NCBI GenBank assembly: GCA_023432075.1
Contig: JAEYVD010000553.1
Span: 1 to 15,626 of the forward strand
Direction: 5' to 3'
DNA length: 15,626 nt
Source: Pseudomonadota bacterium
GTDB lineage: Bacteria; Pseudomonadota; Gammaproteobacteria; Burkholderiales; Burkholderiaceae_B
Position numbers and translations under genes: made by a program. Numbering within the stretch: the stretch's first letter is position 1; each line of letters opens with the position of its first letter. This document shows, one piece after another, positions 14,386 through 15,626 of this stretch. The notes beneath the pieces were generated by a model, which worked only from the letters and a program-made list of their open reading frames with translations, ran no database searches and had not been told where the DNA came from.

Positions 14386-14811
14386 TCATTCGATCTGCAG
14401 CGTCTTGTTCCGGCTTCCGGCCGATTTGGGCAATGTCAGGGTCAGCACGCCGTTCTCGCAGACCGCCTTGGCAGCCGACTCATCGATGGGGCTGGCGAGC
14501 GACACAGTGCGTTGAACCTGGCCCCAGAAACGCTCCTGGCGGATGACATTTCCCGCCTCTTTCGTTTCGGTGCGCTTTTCCTTGTTGGCCGAGATCATGA
14601 CCGTGCTGCCATCGATCTGTACGGTGATGTCCTTCTTGTCGATCCCGGGCACGTCGGCCTTCAGGACGTATTTATCCCCCGCTTCGGTGACGTCGATGTC
14701 CATCCGGGGGGCCTGCTCGTCGGCGGTCTGCCGGATCGGCCGCAGGAACGCCTGGAACACGTCCGCGAAGGGTTCACTGGTAAATGGGCTGTATTGCGTC
14801 AAGCGCGACAT
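14386..14811 (-). CDS. Small heat shock protein, Hsp20/alpha-crystallin family
   Basis: 141 residues from ATG at 14811, with GGAG 6 nt upstream. The alpha-crystallin domain spans about 36-128: MDIDVTEAGDKYVLKADVPGIDKKDI at the start, a VMISANKEKR strand (71-80), RQERFWGQVQRTVSLASPID (91-110) and the signature GVLTLTLPK (121-129). The tail ends LQIE, close to the I/V-x-I/V motif that joins subunits in the oligomer. It is an ATP-independent holdase chaperone in the cytoplasm. Its gene is convergent with the ATPase remnant and divergent from the second UspA gene. A near-perfect Fnr-like dyad lies 78-91 bp upstream on its own strand; no sigma32-type promoter or ROSE thermometer was recognised, so control by oxygen or growth phase rather than heat is plausible. 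Confidence 0.95.
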   Translation of the reverse strand: MSRLTQYSPFTSEPFADVFQAFLRPIRQTADEQAPRMDIDVTEAGDKYVLKADVPGIDKKDITVQIDGSTVMISANKEKRTETKEAGNVIRQERFWGQVQRTVSLASPIDESAAKAVCENGVLTLTLPKSAGSRNKTLQIE

Positions 14812-14838
14812 GGCAATCTCCTTTCATGACGATGAGAC

Positions 14839-14855
14839 GCGGGTGGTCCGCCCGC
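14839..14855 (-). other. Short stem-loop at predicted 5' end of the hsp20 mRNA
   Basis: On the minus strand, arms GCGGG (14855-14851) and CCCGC (14843-14839) pair over 5 bp around a 7-base loop. The hairpin starts within 1 nt of the predicted transcription start (about 14854). Short, so chance is possible in GC-rich DNA. Confidence 0.35.
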
Positions 14856-14861
14856 TTTTCC

Positions 14862-14902
14862 ATCTTGCCCCTGCCTGGAATCGCGAAATTGACCTTTGTC
14901 AT
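14862..14902 (-). promoter_or_regulatory. Crp/Fnr-type dyad and weak -10 element, hsp20 promoter
   Basis: Minus strand ATGAC-AAAG-GTCAA (14902-14889) matches the TTGAC-N4-GTCAA dyad at 9 of 10 positions. At the same 28.5-bp spacing lies CAAGAT (14867-14862), only 3/6 to the -10 consensus. Predicted start near 14854, leaving a leader of about 43 nt before the ATG. Confidence 0.5.
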
Positions 14903-14974
14903 GCAGAAAACGGGGACAAACGTCTGGCCCGGCGCCTGCCTTGCTGGGCGCGTTCAAGGCGATCGGGCGAAAGC

Positions 14975-15015
14975 TTGACTGACGTCAATTTCAACGACGG
15001 GATCGGCGCGATGAT
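14975..15015 (+). promoter_or_regulatory. Crp/Fnr-type dyad and -10 element, second UspA promoter
   Basis: Perfect dyad TTGAC-TGAC-GTCAA (14975-14988) with GATGAT (15010-15015) starting 28.5 bp from the centre, predicting a start near 15023. The extended element GGCGCGATGAT is identical to that of the L,D-transpeptidase promoter. Confidence 0.72.
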
Positions 15016-15023
15016 AAAAACAC

Positions 15024-15045
15024 GCCCGCGCCACACGGCCCGGGC
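15024..15045 (+). other. Stem-loop at predicted 5' end of the second uspA mRNA
   Basis: GCCCG-C-GCC (15024-15032) pairs with GGC-C-CGGGC (15037-15045): 8 base pairs with one C-C mismatch around loop ACAC. It starts 1 nt after the predicted transcription start and ends about 13 nt before the GGAGG ribosome site. Confidence 0.5.
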
Positions 15046-15067
15046 AGTCATTGCCATCGGAGGGGTC

Positions 15068-15493
15068 GTGAAAAACGTGCTTATTCCCGTTGACGGATCG
15101 GGCAACACCCTGCGCGCCGTTCGCTACGTGGTCGAGCAGGTCCGCGAACACGGCCCTTGCGCCATCCACCTGCTGAATGTGCAGCCCCCCATTGCTTCCG
15201 GCACGATATTGGCGTTCTTTCAGCCGGACGCCATCGAAAAATTCTACGAAGACGAATCCAATACCGCGATGGCCGAGTCGGAAGCCCTGCTGGATCGTTC
15301 GGGCATCGTCTATCAAAAGGCGGCGCGGGTGGGCAACATTGCCGAATCCATCAAGGCCCATGCCACCGAGCAGGGTTGCGACCATATCGTCATGGGATCG
15401 CGCGGACTGGGCGCGGCGGGCAGCCTGTTCCTGGGGTCGACCACGCTGAAGTTGCTGCACACGGTTCACATTCCGGTGGTGCTGATCACCTAG
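15068..15493 (+). CDS. Universal stress protein, UspA family (second paralogue)
   Basis: 141 residues from a GTG start at 15068, with GGAGG overlapping a good ribosome position just upstream (15059-15063) and the family start KNVLIPVDGS immediately after. The in-frame ATG at 15011 is unlikely because it lies inside the predicted -10 element, upstream of the predicted start of transcription. Features: VLIPVDGSG (4-12), CAIHLLNVQPP (31-41), CDHIVMGSRG (104-113) and the exact nucleotide motif G-2x-G-9x-G-S (Gly110, Gly113, Gly123, Ser124), then IPVVLIT. It is clearly diverged from the first UspA in the window (different central helix, FFQPDAIEKFYEDES), so it is not a recent duplicate. It is followed after 11 bp by a P-type ATPase gene, giving the same uspA-ATPase order as at 13524-14379. 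Confidence 0.94.
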   Translation: MKNVLIPVDGSGNTLRAVRYVVEQVREHGPCAIHLLNVQPPIASGTILAFFQPDAIEKFYEDESNTAMAESEALLDRSGIVYQKAARVGNIAESIKAHATEQGCDHIVMGSRGLGAAGSLFLGSTTLKLLHTVHIPVVLIT

Positions 15494-15504
15494 GCCGACG
15501 CGCC

Positions 15505-15626
15505 ATGCCTTCGCCGGACCATCAGCGCACCCTGGCCTCGATCAGCCTGGATCTGGTCAAGGATCCGATGTTCGCGTTGCTGCTGGCCGGCGGCGGCCTG
15601 TACACATTACTAGGCGCCTGGCAGGA
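15505..15626 (+). CDS. Cation-transporting P-type ATPase, N-terminal start only (3' end outside window)
   Basis: Open from ATG at 15505 to the window edge, about 40 codons. The visible sequence (HQRTLASISLDLVKDPMFALL, then LAGGGLYTLLGAWQ) matches the segment leading into and through the first membrane helix of P-type ATPases, where the usual form is RTL..i.lev.rEPMF.LLL..g.lY.lLGd. The normal cytoplasmic N-domain with the GLS..EA..R motif is missing or reduced to about a dozen residues, so the protein either belongs to a short-N-terminus subtype or begins with a remodelled start. No clear ribosome site is seen; at 11 bp from uspA it is probably translated from the same transcript. The catalytic domains cannot be judged from this window. 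Confidence 0.65.
   Translation, partial: MPSPDHQRTLASISLDLVKDPMFALLLAGGGLYTLLGAWQ

Noticed and set aside
14543..15067. N-terminal extension of the second UspA frame across hsp20 and the intergenic region
   Set aside because: It is antisense to hsp20, crosses two promoters, and the UspA fold starts exactly at the GTG at 15068.
1..15626. CRISPR array, tRNA or rRNA genes, insertion sequences, phage or toxin-antitoxin modules
   Set aside because: None seen: no spaced repeat arrays, no transposase or integrase families among the proteins, and no recognisable RNA gene.

Overview
The window looks like a stretch of a GC-rich betaproteobacterial chromosome, most likely Alcaligenaceae (Achromobacter/Bordetella type). 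The grounds are strong G/C bias at third codon positions, a Bug-family periplasmic solute receptor next to a CaiB-type CoA-transferase and a CitE-type lyase, and a FecI/FecR/TonB-receptor set of the kind common there. The genus is an inference. Genes are tightly packed. The longest stretch without a gene is 256 bases (14812-15067), so there is no gap over 300 bases.

Left (1-5811): the 3' end of a LysR-type regulator converges on a four-gene iron-uptake operon on the minus strand, read in the order fecI-type ECF sigma factor, fecR-type anti-sigma/sensor, STN-domain TonB-dependent receptor, PepSY membrane protein (probable ferri-siderophore reductase). An AT-rich dyad with a Fur-box-like core lies just upstream of the sigma gene. 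The expected logic is Fur control of the sigma/sensor pair, surface signalling through the receptor STN domain, uptake, then reductive iron release.

Middle (5883-10677): a second minus-strand operon encodes a CaiB/BaiF CoA-transferase, a CitE-like CoA-ester lyase, a D-2-hydroxyacid dehydrogenase and a Bug solute-binding protein. The first three genes overlap each other. A MarR-family regulator is divergent to it. The shared intergenic region holds a good sigma70-like promoter for the operon, an inverted repeat over its -35 box and a 14-bp tandem repeat just downstream of the predicted start. The set suggests import of an organic acid, CoA activation, cleavage, and reduction or oxidation of a 2-oxo/2-hydroxy acid; the substrate is unknown.

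Right (10700-15626): a stress-type cluster. It contains a SYLF-domain exported protein and a zinc alcohol dehydrogenase (minus-strand operon), an L,D-transpeptidase-like protein, two UspA proteins, a small heat shock protein (Hsp20), a broken P-type ATPase N-terminus, and the start of a second P-type ATPase that runs off the window. Four TTGAC-N4-(G/A)TCA(A/N) dyads of Crp/Fnr type sit in these promoters, and in three directions a -10-like hexamer begins exactly 28.5 bp from the dyad centre. This strongly suggests one co-regulated unit, probably low-oxygen or stationary-phase, resembling the Usp/Hsp20/ADH low-oxygen loci known in Burkholderia and relatives. Three of the predicted transcripts would begin with a stem-loop. 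This regulon architecture is the most interesting thing in the window.
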